6,306 nt of DNA, taken from contig NZ_CASDOY010000073.1 of assembly GCF_949282365.1 (NCBI RefSeq), forward strand, positions 1 through 6,306, written 5' to 3'. Each line of letters opens with the position of its first letter. The first letter of the stretch is position 1. The notes under the pieces are model-generated. The model saw nothing but the letters and a program-made list of their open reading frames with translations, did not search any database and was not told the DNA's origin. The position numbers were made by a program, and so were the translations under genes. The stretch comes from an uncultured Desulfovibrio sp. (lineage in GTDB: Bacteria; Desulfobacterota; Desulfovibrionia; Desulfovibrionales; Desulfovibrionaceae). This document shows, in pieces, positions 1 through 5,145 of the stretch.

Positions 1-97
1 GGAAGCTACGGGCATCGACAGCAACGCGCGACCGGATGGCGGCCCGCAGGGCCGTGCCCGTTGCGACGAAGGAAGCTACGGGCATCGACAGCAACGC
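1..97. repeat. 27-bp direct repeat, two copies (1-27 and 71-97)
   Basis: The first 27 bases recur exactly at 71-97, giving a 70-base period. The first copy touches the window edge, so the true repeat may be longer. After the 27 bases the copies diverge at once. The period is not a multiple of three, so the two copies would be read in different frames by any one coding frame. This argues against a protein repeat, although one forward frame stays open through both copies to a TAG at about 144-146 and could be the tail of an upstream gene. The second copy also forms the left part of a hairpin: AAGGAAGC at 69-76 pairs with GCTTCCTT at 103-110. I do not recognise the element. A dispersed intergenic repeat or the degenerate end of an upstream gene are both possible. 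Confidence 0.75.
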
Positions 98-110
98 AAA
101 GGGCTTCCTT
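69..110. other. 8-bp stem hairpin at the second repeat copy
   Basis: AAGGAAGC (69-76) and GCTTCCTT (103-110) are perfect inverted arms around a 26-base loop that contains most of the second repeat copy. A C5A5 run follows at 111-120. No T-run follows on either strand in the position expected of an intrinsic terminator, so the role is unknown. It may be the 3' end structure of an unseen gene to the left. Confidence 0.4.
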
Positions 111-160
111 CCCCCAAAAACGAAATGTGATGCGTCCTGTCCCTAGGCTCAGGACTCGTT

Positions 161-260
161 ATCAAGGTTGTGTTTCTGTGGAATATTCTAAATAATATAC
201 TGAAATAAAAATTATTTTCAGAAATGAGAACTCCTGTCCTTGGTTATCTATAAAATTTGG
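161..260. other. AT-rich gene-free stretch with small dyads
   Basis: This roughly 100-base stretch is visibly AT-rich inside an otherwise very GC-rich window, and no credible gene covers it. It contains the 8-bp palindrome GAATATTC (181-188). It also contains an imperfect inverted repeat at 200-221: CTGAAA pairs with TTTCAG, one T is bulged, TAA pairs with TTA, and the loop is AAA. Composition like this is typical of promoter or operator DNA or of foreign DNA. No -35/-10 pair with good spacing leads to a gene inside the window. If it is a control region, it probably serves something to the left of position 1. Confidence 0.45.
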
Positions 261-261
261 C

Positions 262-294
262 GGGTTTTGGGGAAGATGGGGGAGTTTGAGGGGG
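262..294 (+). other. G-quadruplex motif (four G-tracts)
   Basis: Four G-runs lie at 262-264, 269-272, 278-282 and 290-294, separated by loops of 4, 5 and 7 bases (TTTT, AAGAT, AGTTTGA). This meets the standard G3+N1-7 four-tract pattern on the plus strand. The last tract is also part of the left arm of the large hairpin at 287-340, so the two structures compete for the same bases. For leftward transcription past the glycosyltransferase gene, the G-rich strand is the template strand. Confidence 0.6.
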
Positions 295-340
295 CAGGAA
301 CCCCTTTTTGCCGCGAGCAAAAGGGGTTCCTGCCCCCTCA
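287..340 (-). terminator. Strong hairpin after the leftward operon, probable terminator
   Basis: Bases 287-304 pair perfectly with 323-340 (18 bp). After one bulged T (305), bases 306-311 pair with 317-322, leaving the 5-base loop CGCGA. That gives 24 base pairs with one bulge, far beyond chance. It begins 18 bases beyond the stop codon of the GtrA-glycosyltransferase gene, in the expected place for the end of the leftward transcript. No U-run follows on that strand, so it is not a textbook intrinsic terminator. It could instead be a transcript-end stabiliser, a processing site or a dispersed palindromic repeat. Confidence 0.6.
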
Positions 341-358
341 ATGCAAAACGTCCTGGGC

Positions 359-1816
359 CTAGCGGCGCCGGATGGCGGCGGGCAGGGCGAAGTAGAGGCG
401 GGCGGCCACGTCGAAACAGGCCCCGGGCAGGTAGCTGGCCCACCAGAACAGGCGGTATTTGCGCGCGTGGTCGCGCCAGGGCCGGATGGTGGCCCGGGCC
501 TCGCGGCCCCGGCCTTCGCGCCACAGGCTCACGGCCTTCTGGAAGGCGGCGCGGCGGGTCAGCAGGCTGACCAGTCCGGCGTGTTCCGCATCGTAGCCGG
601 GCCAGAGGCGGCGGTGCTTGGCCAGGATGGCGAGGGTCTCGTCCGCGAACTGGCCGAACTTGCGGAAGGTGGTGTTCTTGCCATGTACGCGCCAGACGGT
701 GAGGGGCTCGTCCACATGGTCCAGTTTCCAGTCATGGGCCACGCGGTAGAAGATGTCGGCCTCCTCGCAGACATTGAGGCTTTCATCGAACCAGGCCGGC
801 ACGCCGCCCGCGGCGGCGGGCGGACAGACCACGCTGTCCAGGGCCGCGCGGGAGAGCATGGCCGAGGACATGGAGATCCATTGCCGTTCCATGAGGGCGG
901 CAAAGGCCATGCCGCGCTGGGGCCGGGATTCGGCGAACAGGCGTTCGAGCACCTGCCTGCCGTCGAAGATCTCGGTATCGGTGCAGACCAGGCCCACGCG
1001 CGGGTCGGCCTCGAAGCAGGCCACCTGACGGGCCAGCTTCCCGGGTCGCCAGAGGTCGTCGCAGTCCAGGAAGGCCACATAGCGGCCCCGGCTGCGGGCG
1101 ATGGCCAGATTGCGGGCCGCGCCCAGGGGCACGGTCTTTTCGCCGCGGAAATAGCGCAGGCGTCCGGCCAGGGCGGCATGGCCCCGGGCGATCTGCGGAC
1201 TGCGGTCCGTGGAACCGTTGTCCCAGAAGATGACCTCGAAATCCGTGAAGGTCTGGGCGGCCAGGCTGTCCAGGGCCTCCTGCAGATGTTCGGAACTGTT
1301 CAGGCAGTTCATGATCACGGAAACAGCGGGGCTTTCGGACACGGAGACATGATCCATGGATTCACCTCGGGATGACGGGGAAGGCGGGCCGGGCCGCCGG
1401 GTCGCGGGCCGGAAGACCCAGAGACGGCAGAGCAGGTAGAGGCAGAGCGGCGCCGTCAGGGAGGCGGCGGGCAGGGCCAGGGCGCGGGGCAGGCCGTACC
1501 AGTCCAGGCATGCGGCCAGCAGCTCGCCCAGATACAGGCCCGCTCCCTGCACCAGGACGAAACGGGGCAGCATGCGGGCGTGGTGCCCGTGCCTGACGCC
1601 GAAGGTCCAGTAACACTGCCCCGCGTAGGCGGCAAGCAGGGCCAGCAGGCCCGCCAGGGCCCGGGCGGCCGGAGCGGGCCAGTGGGCGTGGAGGACGAGC
1701 AGGTGCAGGCAGCACAAAAAACACAGGGTGGCCGCGCTGCCCACCATGCCGAAACGCAGCAGGGGGCGGGCCAGCAGGCCCGCGGCAAAGGTCTTCGTCT
1801 CGGACAGGACAGTCAC
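359..1816 (-). CDS. GtrA-like membrane domain fused to a family-2 glycosyltransferase
   Basis: Predicted 485-residue inner-membrane protein with two domains. Residues about 18-135 have four hydrophobic segments (about 20-42, 50-70, 84-104, 112-134) and the RFxxVG opening and RLWVF ending typical of GtrA proteins, which are thought to help flip lipid-linked sugars. After a Pro/Ser/Arg-rich linker, residues about 165-385 are a GT2 (GT-A fold) glycosyltransferase, with DNGSTD at 199-204 for nucleotide-sugar binding, DCDD at 251-254 as the DxD-type metal site, a CEEAD acidic motif at 350-354 and WRVHGKN at 375-381. Four TM helices would leave the catalytic domain in the cytoplasm. The start is GTG at 1814-1816 because GGAGG lies 5 bases upstream, although the frame stays open further up. 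Donor, acceptor and product are unknown. It lies 178 bases after the aminotransferase gene, probably in the same operon. An internal start at 1357 could also yield the glycosyltransferase alone (332 residues). Both domain calls are firm; a single fused product is likely but unproven. Confidence 0.85.
   Translation of the reverse strand: MTVLSETKTFAAGLLARPLLRFGMVGSAATLCFLCCLHLLVLHAHWPAPAARALAGLLALLAAYAGQCYWTFGVRHGHHARMLPRFVLVQGAGLYLGELLAACLDWYGLPRALALPAASLTAPLCLYLLCRLWVFRPATRRPGPPSPSSRGESMDHVSVSESPAVSVIMNCLNSSEHLQEALDSLAAQTFTDFEVIFWDNGSTDRSPQIARGHAALAGRLRYFRGEKTVPLGAARNLAIARSRGRYVAFLDCDDLWRPGKLARQVACFEADPRVGLVCTDTEIFDGRQVLERLFAESRPQRGMAFAALMERQWISMSSAMLSRAALDSVVCPPAAAGGVPAWFDESLNVCEEADIFYRVAHDWKLDHVDEPLTVWRVHGKNTTFRKFGQFADETLAILAKHRRLWPGYDAEHAGLVSLLTRRAAFQKAVSLWREGRGREARATIRPWRDHARKYRLFWWASYLPGACFDVAARLYFALPAAIRRR
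1355..1368 (-). promoter_or_regulatory. Internal Shine-Dalgarno and ATG at the GtrA/GT2 boundary
   Basis: On the minus strand, GAGGTG (1368-1363) stands 5 bases before an in-frame ATG (1357-1355). This ATG is residue 154 of the fused protein, just before the glycosyltransferase domain begins (MDHVSVSESPAVSVIMN). The quality and exact placement suggest that a free 332-residue glycosyltransferase can be made from the same reading frame, or that two genes fused recently and kept the second gene's start. Confidence 0.6.
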
Positions 1817-1863
1817 GGCATCCTCCCCGGGCAGGGCCCTGTACGGCAGGTCCGGCCTGCCGG

Positions 1864-1890
1864 CCGGAGCGCCATCGGCGACGGCTCCGG
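1864..1890. other. 7-bp inverted repeat between the two operon genes
   Basis: CCGGAGC (1864-1870) and GCTCCGG (1884-1890) form a perfect dyad with a 13-base loop. It lies in the 178-base gap between the aminotransferase stop and the GTG start of the GtrA-glycosyltransferase gene. No T-run follows on the minus strand. It may be a weak attenuator or mRNA-stability element, or chance in GC-rich DNA. No gene is evident in the gap. Confidence 0.3.
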
Positions 1891-1994
1891 GGAGCCGGAA
1901 AGAGCGGAGCGGGAGGGCGTTCCCGCCAGGACCGGCGCGGCCTTTCCCAGCGGCGGGGCCGGGCAAGGCCGCGCGGACGTCGTCGGCCTCGCGG

Positions 1995-3137
1995 CTAGGC
2001 CAGGGTGGCCGTGATGACGTCGCAGACATGTTCCACGTCGGCGGCGCTCAGGCCGGGATGCATGGGCAGGGTCACCAGCTCGCCGTAGAGCTGTTCCGTC
2101 ACCGGCAGGGGCAGGGCGTCGGCGGCGGGCCGGAACAGGCTCAGCAGGTGGTTGGGCTTGTAGTGCACGCCCACGGGCACGCCGGCGGCGCCGAGGGCGG
2201 CCTTGAGCTCGTCCTTGCGGCCGTGCAGCACGCGCACGCAGACGATGTGCGGCACCACGAAGTCCTGCGGATCGGTCTGCAGCAGGCGCAGGCCCGGCAG
2301 GCCGGAGAGACGCTGCCGGTAGATGTCGCCCAGGGCGCGGCGGGCCGGGATGAATTCCCCCTCCAGACGCGAGAGCTGCACGCGGCCGATGGCGGCCATG
2401 ATGTTGCTCATGTGGAAACGCCAGCCGATGCGCTTCACGTCCGGGTCCCAGGTGCGCGTCCCGGCGAAGCGGGAACGGGTGTCGCCCTCCACGGAGAGCA
2501 GGCGGGCGTCGGCGGCGTAGCGGGCCTCGCTGGCGTTGAAGAAGACGGCGCAGCCGCCCTCGCCGGAGGTGATGTTCTTGATGCCGTCAAAGCTGAAGCA
2601 GACGATGTCGCCGAAGCTGCCGATCTTGCGGCCGTGATGGCGGCAGCCGAAGGCATGGGCCGCGTCCTCGATGACGCGCAGCCCGTGCTGCCGGGCGAAG
2701 GCGTGGATCCCGTCCAGATGCCAGGGGTTGCTGGCATAGTGCACGGGCATGATGGCCAGGGTGGCGGGCGTGATGCGGCGGGCGGCATCCGTCAGGTCGA
2801 TGGTGCCGGTCTCGGGCAGCACGTCGCAGGCCACGGGTTCGCAACCGGCGGCCAGGATGGCCTGGAAGGAGGCCACGAAGGTCAGGGACGGTACCAGGAT
2901 CTGCGGCTTGCGGGCGGCGTGGCGGGGGGCGATGGCATCCACGGCCAGGGTCAGGGCGGCGGTGCCCGTATTGGCGGTCACGACCTGTTCGGGCGCCACG
3001 CCCAGATAGGCGGCCAGCTCCTGTTCGAAGAGGCAGGTCTCGTGCCCCATGCCCAGATAGCCGTCCCCGACGATGACGCGGCGGACGGCTTCGGCTTCGG
3101 CTTCGCCGACTATGGAACGGGAAAGACGCATGCTCAT
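1995..3137 (-). CDS. DegT/DnrJ/EryC1/StrS-family sugar aminotransferase
   Basis: A 380-residue cytoplasmic PLP enzyme of the usual length for its family, which transfers an amino group (normally from glutamate) to a keto group of a nucleotide-linked sugar for surface polysaccharide or glycan synthesis. Visible family features are GDGYLGMG (24-31) near the N-terminus, the TANTGTAAL phosphate-binding loop (54-62), EDAAHAFG (157-164) with Asp158 expected to hold the PLP ring nitrogen, and SFDGIKNITSGEGG (182-195) with Lys187 as the Schiff-base lysine. The key residues are all present, so the enzyme should be active. The sugar substrate cannot be read from sequence; a 4-keto-6-deoxy sugar nucleotide is the commonest substrate in the family. 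The start is ATG at 3135-3137, with GAGAGGA 6 bases upstream. A second ATG two codons later is possible. The open frame upstream of 3137 is Arg/Pro/Ala-rich and looks non-coding. It is the first gene of a leftward pair with the GtrA-glycosyltransferase. Confidence 0.93.
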   Translation of the reverse strand: MSMRLSRSIVGEAEAEAVRRVIVGDGYLGMGHETCLFEQELAAYLGVAPEQVVTANTGTAALTLAVDAIAPRHAARKPQILVPSLTFVASFQAILAAGCEPVACDVLPETGTIDLTDAARRITPATLAIMPVHYASNPWHLDGIHAFARQHGLRVIEDAAHAFGCRHHGRKIGSFGDIVCFSFDGIKNITSGEGGCAVFFNASEARYAADARLLSVEGDTRSRFAGTRTWDPDVKRIGWRFHMSNIMAAIGRVQLSRLEGEFIPARRALGDIYRQRLSGLPGLRLLQTDPQDFVVPHIVCVRVLHGRKDELKAALGAAGVPVGVHYKPNHLLSLFRPAADALPLPVTEQLYGELVTLPMHPGLSAADVEHVCDVITATLA

Positions 3138-3157
3138 GGCATATCCTCTCTCTGTAT

Positions 3158-3210
3158 GGATAGGGTGGACGGGCCGCGGGCGGCCCGGAACTCTGCAATA
3201 CCCCCTATCC
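3158..3210. promoter_or_regulatory. Inverted half-sites flanking the candidate promoter start
   Basis: GGATAGGG (3158-3165) and CCCTATCC (3203-3210) are perfect 8-bp inverted copies with 45 bases between their centres. One half falls in the promoter spacer and the other in the predicted leader. Between them is a compact GC hairpin, GGGCCGC (3171-3177) with GCGGCCC (3180-3186). The pair could be an operator bound by a dimeric regulator or the base of a leader stem. Neither is demonstrated. Confidence 0.35.
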
Positions 3211-3223
3211 GGCCGGGGAGCAA
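3195..3223 (-). promoter_or_regulatory. Weak candidate sigma-70 promoter for the aminotransferase operon
   Basis: Read leftward, TTGCTC (3223-3218) and TATTGC (3200-3195) are separated by exactly 17 bases. Each matches three of six consensus bases. Transcription would begin near 3188, giving a leader of about 50 bases before the ATG at 3137. The -10 lies in one of the few locally AT-containing spots of this region. Matches are modest, so this is tentative. Confidence 0.3.
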
Positions 3224-3322
3224 GCGGCCCCGCGGCCGGGGCGCGGACGGCGGGGACGCCCGAAGGAGGCCGCCCAGGGGGAGGGGCGTTCGCGCAGTGC
3301 GGCAGGACGATGCGCCCCTGGC

Positions 3323-3340
3323 CCGGCCGTTCCCGGCCGG
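3323..3340 (-). other. GNRA-capped GC hairpin in the divergent region
   Basis: CCGGCCG (3323-3329) and CGGCCGG (3334-3340) form a perfect 7-bp stem with a 4-base loop. Transcribed leftward, the loop reads GGAA, a GNRA-type tetraloop that is unusually stable in RNA. It would be in the transcript only if transcription of the aminotransferase operon starts further upstream than the candidate promoter. Chance is possible in DNA this GC-rich. Confidence 0.3.
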
Positions 3341-3631
3341 CACGGCAGCGGCGGGGCGGCAGCCTGCGCCGGGCTGTGCCATCGGGCGGGCGTGCGCGCC
3401 GGGAGCTGTTTCCGGCCCCTGACGTGCAGCGGGGAGCGGGGAACATGGCCGCAGCGGCGTGAAAGGCTCGCGGCGGCCCTGCGTACGCTGCCCGTCTGCG
3501 CCGGTGGGGCCCGGCCGTCGCAGGCGCGTGCCGGGCACTCGACCTTTTGTCCGGGCTTTGGCATGCTGCTGCGACGCACAAGGGACGGCAGGGGCCGCCC
3601 TCCTGTGCGCCGTCATCGTGGAGGGATCGTC

Positions 3632-4558
3632 ATGTGGGTTCGCATCTGGCCGCATCTGGCCCTGTTTCTGGCCATGGTTTTCTGGAGCACGTCCTATGTG
3701 GCCCTGCGGGTGGCGCTCAGCGCGCTGGATCCCTTCACGGTCATGGCCGGGCGCATGGCGGTGGCGACCCTGCTCTTCCTGCCGCTCTGGGGCGGGTTGC
3801 TGCGCGATCTGCGCCGCAAGGGCCAGTGGCGCTGGCTGCTGCTCATGGCCCTGGCCGAACCCTGCTGCTATTTTTTGCTGGAGACCCGGGCCCTGTGCCT
3901 GACCACGGCCTCGCAGGCGGGCATGGTCATCTCGCTCTTGCCGCTCATCACCGCCGTGGTGGCCTGGCGCCTGCTGGGCGAGCGGGTCGGGGCGCGGGGC
4001 TGGGCCGGTTTCGCCCTGGCCGTGACCGGCGTGGTCTGGCTCTCCCTGCAGTCCGCCGTGGACGAGACGGCCACGGCGCCGGTGCTGGGCAACTTCCTGG
4101 AAGGGCTGGCCATGGTCTGCGCGGCCCTCTATACCGTGCTGGCCCGGCGGCTGTCCGCCGCCTATTCGCCCCTGCAGATCACGGCCGTGCAGTCCTTTGT
4201 GGGCATGAGCTTCTTCTGCGGCCTGCTGGCCCTGGCCCCGCTGGACTATACGCCCGTGCTGCTCCATGTGCGGGTGCCGGACTGGGCCCCCTGGGCCAGC
4301 GTGGTCTATCTGGGCGGCATCGTCTCCCTGGGCGGCTACGGGCTCTACAATGTGGGGGTCAGCCGTCTTTCGGCGGCCGGGGCCGCGGCCTATACCAACC
4401 TCATCCCCATCCTGACCCTGGCCGGGGGCGTCATCCTGCTGCGCGAGGTCTTCCTGCCCGGCCAGTACCTGGCCTCGGCGCTGGTGGTGGCCGGCGTGCT
4501 GCTCAGCCAGTGGGGCGGACAGGGCGGACGGCGCGCGCGGACAGGCGGCAAGAGCTGA
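3632..4558 (+). CDS. EamA/DMT-family transporter
   Basis: A 308-residue inner-membrane protein of the drug/metabolite transporter superfamily. It is highly hydrophobic, with about ten membrane segments arranged as two EamA repeats, approximately residues 9-141 and 152-292. The first repeat shows the conserved opening around FWSTSYVALRVAL (17-29) and ends its fourth helix with LLPLITAVVAWRLLGER (102-118), the typical proline and LGE pattern. The second repeat shows the equivalent IPILTLAGGVILLREVF. The C-terminus is a short basic tail. Members export amino acids, metabolites or drugs; this substrate cannot be assigned. The start is ATG at 3632, with GGAGG 7 bases upstream. The open frame extending further upstream is Arg-rich and lacks membrane character. 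It is transcribed divergently from the aminotransferase gene and convergently with the zinc-ribbon gene. Confidence 0.92.
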   Translation: MWVRIWPHLALFLAMVFWSTSYVALRVALSALDPFTVMAGRMAVATLLFLPLWGGLLRDLRRKGQWRWLLLMALAEPCCYFLLETRALCLTTASQAGMVISLLPLITAVVAWRLLGERVGARGWAGFALAVTGVVWLSLQSAVDETATAPVLGNFLEGLAMVCAALYTVLARRLSAAYSPLQITAVQSFVGMSFFCGLLALAPLDYTPVLLHVRVPDWAPWASVVYLGGIVSLGGYGLYNVGVSRLSAAGAAAYTNLIPILTLAGGVILLREVFLPGQYLASALVVAGVLLSQWGGQGGRRARTGGKS

Positions 4559-4683
4559 GGGGAAGGCCCGGCCGTGGCGGCAGGCTGGTGTGGATGCGAG
4601 GCCCCGGAGCGGCGCCGGCGGCGTCCTGCGCGTCATGGTCCGGCCGGGGTCCCGGCACAGCGCCGCCGTGTACCGGAGATACG

Positions 4684-4725
4684 GCAAGGGGCGGCCGCCT
4701 CCTCCGGGAGACGGCCGCCCCTTGC
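4684..4725. terminator. Hairpin between convergent genes, probable bidirectional terminator
   Basis: GCAAGGGGCGGCCG (4684-4697) pairs perfectly with 4712-4725 (14 bp), and the 14-base loop can add a CTCC/GGAG inner stem. It lies about 125 bases after the transporter stop and 22 bases beyond the zinc-ribbon gene stop, the usual position for a shared terminator between converging genes. Neither strand has a clear T-run next to it, so the mechanism is uncertain. The rest of 4559-4746 shows no gene. Confidence 0.6.
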
Positions 4726-4746
4726 GGCATTGCAGATGAAGGGCGC

Positions 4747-5049
4747 TCAGGCGTTGCCCGCGTAGAACAAATGCCGGGCGCTGCGCGCCGCGCTGATGCG
4801 GTAGATCTGCACCGTATAGCGGCCCTTGCCGCCGCACAGGGGGCAGGAATCGGTGATCAGCACGCAGCTGGCGTCCAGTTCCAGGGGGTCGATGCCCACG
4901 GCGTTCAGCAGGCGACGGGTGCGGCCCTTCTCCCAGAAGATGGGCGCGCCGCAATGGCCGCATTCCACAAAAAGCATGTCGGGATCAAAGGCTTCCGGCA
5001 CCGGCAGCACGGGGATGTTGACGGTGTGGGGGGTCTCCTGCCGCGCCAC
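4747..5049 (-). CDS. Small zinc-ribbon protein of unknown function
   Basis: With the start used here, about 100 residues, cytoplasmic, no signal peptide or membrane segment. Two Cys-x2-Cys pairs, CGHC (30-33) and CPLC (69-72), should bind one zinc ion as a ribbon, with a short helix-prone stretch (RRLLNAVGIDPLEL) between them. A further Cys stands at 62. The segment from about IPVLPVPEAFDPD to the end looks coding. I do not recognise the family; nucleic-acid binding or protein contact are common for zinc ribbons but unproven here. The start is uncertain. GTG at 5049 is used because the upstream frame to an ATG at 5166 is Arg-rich and would overlap mutL. Other options are GTG at 5010 or the ATG of MLFVECGHC. 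A good AGGAG at 5039-5035 has no ordinary start codon at the right distance. It is divergent from mutL and convergent with the transporter gene. Confidence 0.65.
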   Translation of the reverse strand: MARQETPHTVNIPVLPVPEAFDPDMLFVECGHCGAPIFWEKGRTRRLLNAVGIDPLELDASCVLITDSCPLCGGKGRYTVQIYRISAARSARHLFYAGNA

Positions 5050-5145
5050 GGCGCAGCGGCTGCGGTGCCGCAGGGGCCGCCTGCGGTTGAGGACGCGCCG
5101 GGGGGCGTGCTTGCCTTGCGTCTGGCGGCCGGATAGAGTGGCCGC

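Larger units (their letters stand above)
3138..3631. other. Divergent GC-rich intergenic region, no gene seen
   Basis: This 494-base region separates the leftward aminotransferase from the rightward transporter. Several long open frames cross it, but their products are Arg/Pro/Gly/Ala-rich with no recognisable domain, as expected from extreme GC content. It holds a weak candidate promoter for the leftward operon and several inverted repeats: 3158-3165 with 3203-3210, 3171-3177 with 3180-3186, 3227-3232 with 3237-3242, 3282-3288 with 3313-3319, and 3323-3329 with 3334-3340. I see no promoter I would defend for the transporter and no known riboswitch class. Confidence 0.6.

Noticed and set aside
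1..97. CRISPR array
   Set aside because: Only two repeat copies are visible. The second is embedded in a hairpin with different flanks, and no cas genes are present.
134..155. GTCCTG/CAGGAC inverted repeat as a terminator
   Set aside because: The stem is only 6 bp with a 10-base loop and no T-run, so it is weak evidence for termination.
308..1375. Plus-strand open frame opposite the glycosyltransferase
   Set aside because: The opposite strand carries clear GT2 motifs. The plus-strand product is Gly/Ala/His-rich with no recognisable features.
1817..2029. N-terminal extension of the GtrA-glycosyltransferase to 2029
   Set aside because: It would overlap the aminotransferase gene and add a non-membrane Arg/Pro-rich stretch. 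The GTG at 1816 has a strong GGAGG.
1728..3422. Plus-strand 564-codon open frame opposite the aminotransferase
   Set aside because: It is antisense to a full-length PLP enzyme with intact catalytic residues. Its composition is typical of a shadow frame.
3558..3573. Possible sigma-54 promoter upstream of the transporter (TTGGCATGCTGCTGC)
   Set aside because: The GG-to-GC spacing is 9, not the required 10, and the TTGC block is missing.
3138..3581. N-terminal extension of the aminotransferase to an ATG at 3581
   Set aside because: The extra 148 residues are low-complexity Arg/Pro/Ala. The ATG at 3137 has a good ribosome-binding site and gives the family's normal length.
3134..4963. Very long minus-strand open frame opposite the transporter gene
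   Set aside because: Its product is rich in His, Gly, Gln, Arg and Pro with no domain, and it lies antisense to a clear EamA gene. It is a by-product of GC-rich third positions.
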